Source: Siphonodentalium dalli
Taxonomy: Eukaryota > Mollusca > Scaphopoda > Gadilida > Siphonodentaliidae
Direction: 5' to 3'
NCBI GenBank assembly: GCA_032622095.1
Contig: CP136069.1
Coordinates: forward strand, 125,569,450-125,633,449
DNA: 64,000 bases
The notes below the pieces were generated by a model. It saw only the letters and a list, made by a program, of their open reading frames with translations, was not told the DNA's origin and made no database searches. Every line of letters starts with the position of its first letter. Position 1 is the stretch's first letter. Both the position numbers and the translations under genes were made by a program. Positions 63,303 to 64,000 of this stretch are shown here, one piece after another.

Positions 63303-64000
63303 AGTAGTACAGGAGGCTCGTTGACCCCACATGTAAAAATAGATTTTTTGGCGGTAAAATTGTTTGTACTAAAATATTCAAAAAAATATTTCAAAACCTA
63401 ATTGGTTTTTTTCCAAAATAAAAAAAAAAAAAGTTTTAAAAAATCTTAAAAATTTATGAAACTTTGAGTTTTCGGTCTCTTACCCAAATATCGGCCGACT
63501 ATTAAATGTCGAATGTTTTTAAATTATTTGCGTGTAATATCTTTTGTTATTGGCCAACTATTTTTGTTCAAACAAATTTTAAATATTTTTTCATGAAACT
63601 CTGTTAATTTTATTAATCGAAGTTTAGAAATAGCTTTATACCAATTATATGTGTATGGACTGGTCCGAGTCGCTGTAATTTTGGCCATTGACACTATAGG
63701 TATGATTGCATACATTCCAGTGTTTATCATCAGACGCAGTCTCGTCTATTACATCATATAATTGTCTCCACAATACCTGAAATAATTTGACGCCATTACT
63801 CTTACATAAATAATAAAGAGCGTTTATTCTTTACTTCTCTATCCCGATGAAGTTATTGAGTATATGACACGTGTGCATTATCGCGAATTATTGGAAGAAT
63901 TATTGAGATGTTGTACTATTTTGAAAGCAGTCACGCTAGGACGAAGAGTGTGATGCGAAATTACTACCCCGAATGAACTGACATATTCTATGGAACAAAT
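63303..64000. other. No gene seen; AT-rich
   Basis: A and T runs lie at 63360-63460; aaagagcgtttattctt near 63818 belongs to the dispersed gagcg family. Confidence 0.5.

Noticed and set aside
1-64000. tRNA, rRNA, or full-length retroviral or LTR elements
   Set aside because: I looked for cloverleaf-like blocks, LTR pairs with TG...CA ends and gag-pol motifs and could not support any by eye.

Overview
This window looks like intergenic and intronic DNA from a repeat-rich, AT-rich animal genome, most likely a marine invertebrate. I lean to a lophotrochozoan (mollusc, annelid or brachiopod type) but cannot fix the phylum from sequence alone. The reasons are an interrupted gene with GT-AG introns, degenerate non-LTR retrotransposons, Helitron-like ends, and many foldback elements. 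I see no operon, bacterial ribosome-binding site, rRNA, tRNA or CRISPR array.

I can support one host gene: a fatty-acid-binding-protein (FABP/calycin) family gene on the + strand. Exon 1 is 16641-16716, exon 2 is 46896-47074 and exon 3 starts at 50518. Intron phases (1, then 0) and exon sizes follow the classical FABP layout. Intron 1 is about 30 kb and full of transposons. The classical third intron seems to be missing, yet a perfect donor motif lies in frame exactly where it should be.

Layout: 1-900 holds dispersed repeats and hairpins. 888-5886 is composite element A, with about 1.2 kb inverted arms around a 42-bp-unit minisatellite. 5.9-10.1 kb holds repeats and a decayed LINE (LINE A) on the minus strand, split by a 1.1-kb transposon with 102-bp terminal inverted repeats (TIRs) and a 9-bp target duplication. 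10.9-15.0 kb is a degenerate tandem array of about 140 bp period, broken by a microsatellite and a second LINE fragment. 15.3-16.6 kb holds two foldback elements and the FABP upstream region. 16.7-46.9 kb is intron 1, with Helitron-like elements, MITE-like elements, LINE scraps, minisatellites and composite element B (36841-41028, a relative of A). 46.9-50.8 kb holds exons 2-3 and intron 2. 51-53 kb is mostly unassigned. 53.2-56.0 kb is a 26-bp tandem array split by a second LINE (LINE B). 56.0-63.2 kb is a very large imperfect palindrome, with arms of about 1.6 kb broken by later insertions, including a second copy of the 9-bp-target-duplication transposon (60632-61787).

The most interesting material is structural. 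Elements A and B are two copies of a foldback composite that share long TIRs and a higher-order 42-bp repeat, whose minus strand keeps a His-rich 14-residue reading frame open for up to 231 codons. The nested palindrome at 56-63 kb is the second, and the paired transposon carrying a TATA-plus-ATG micro-ORF is the third. No transposase is visible for any of these, so all appear non-autonomous here.
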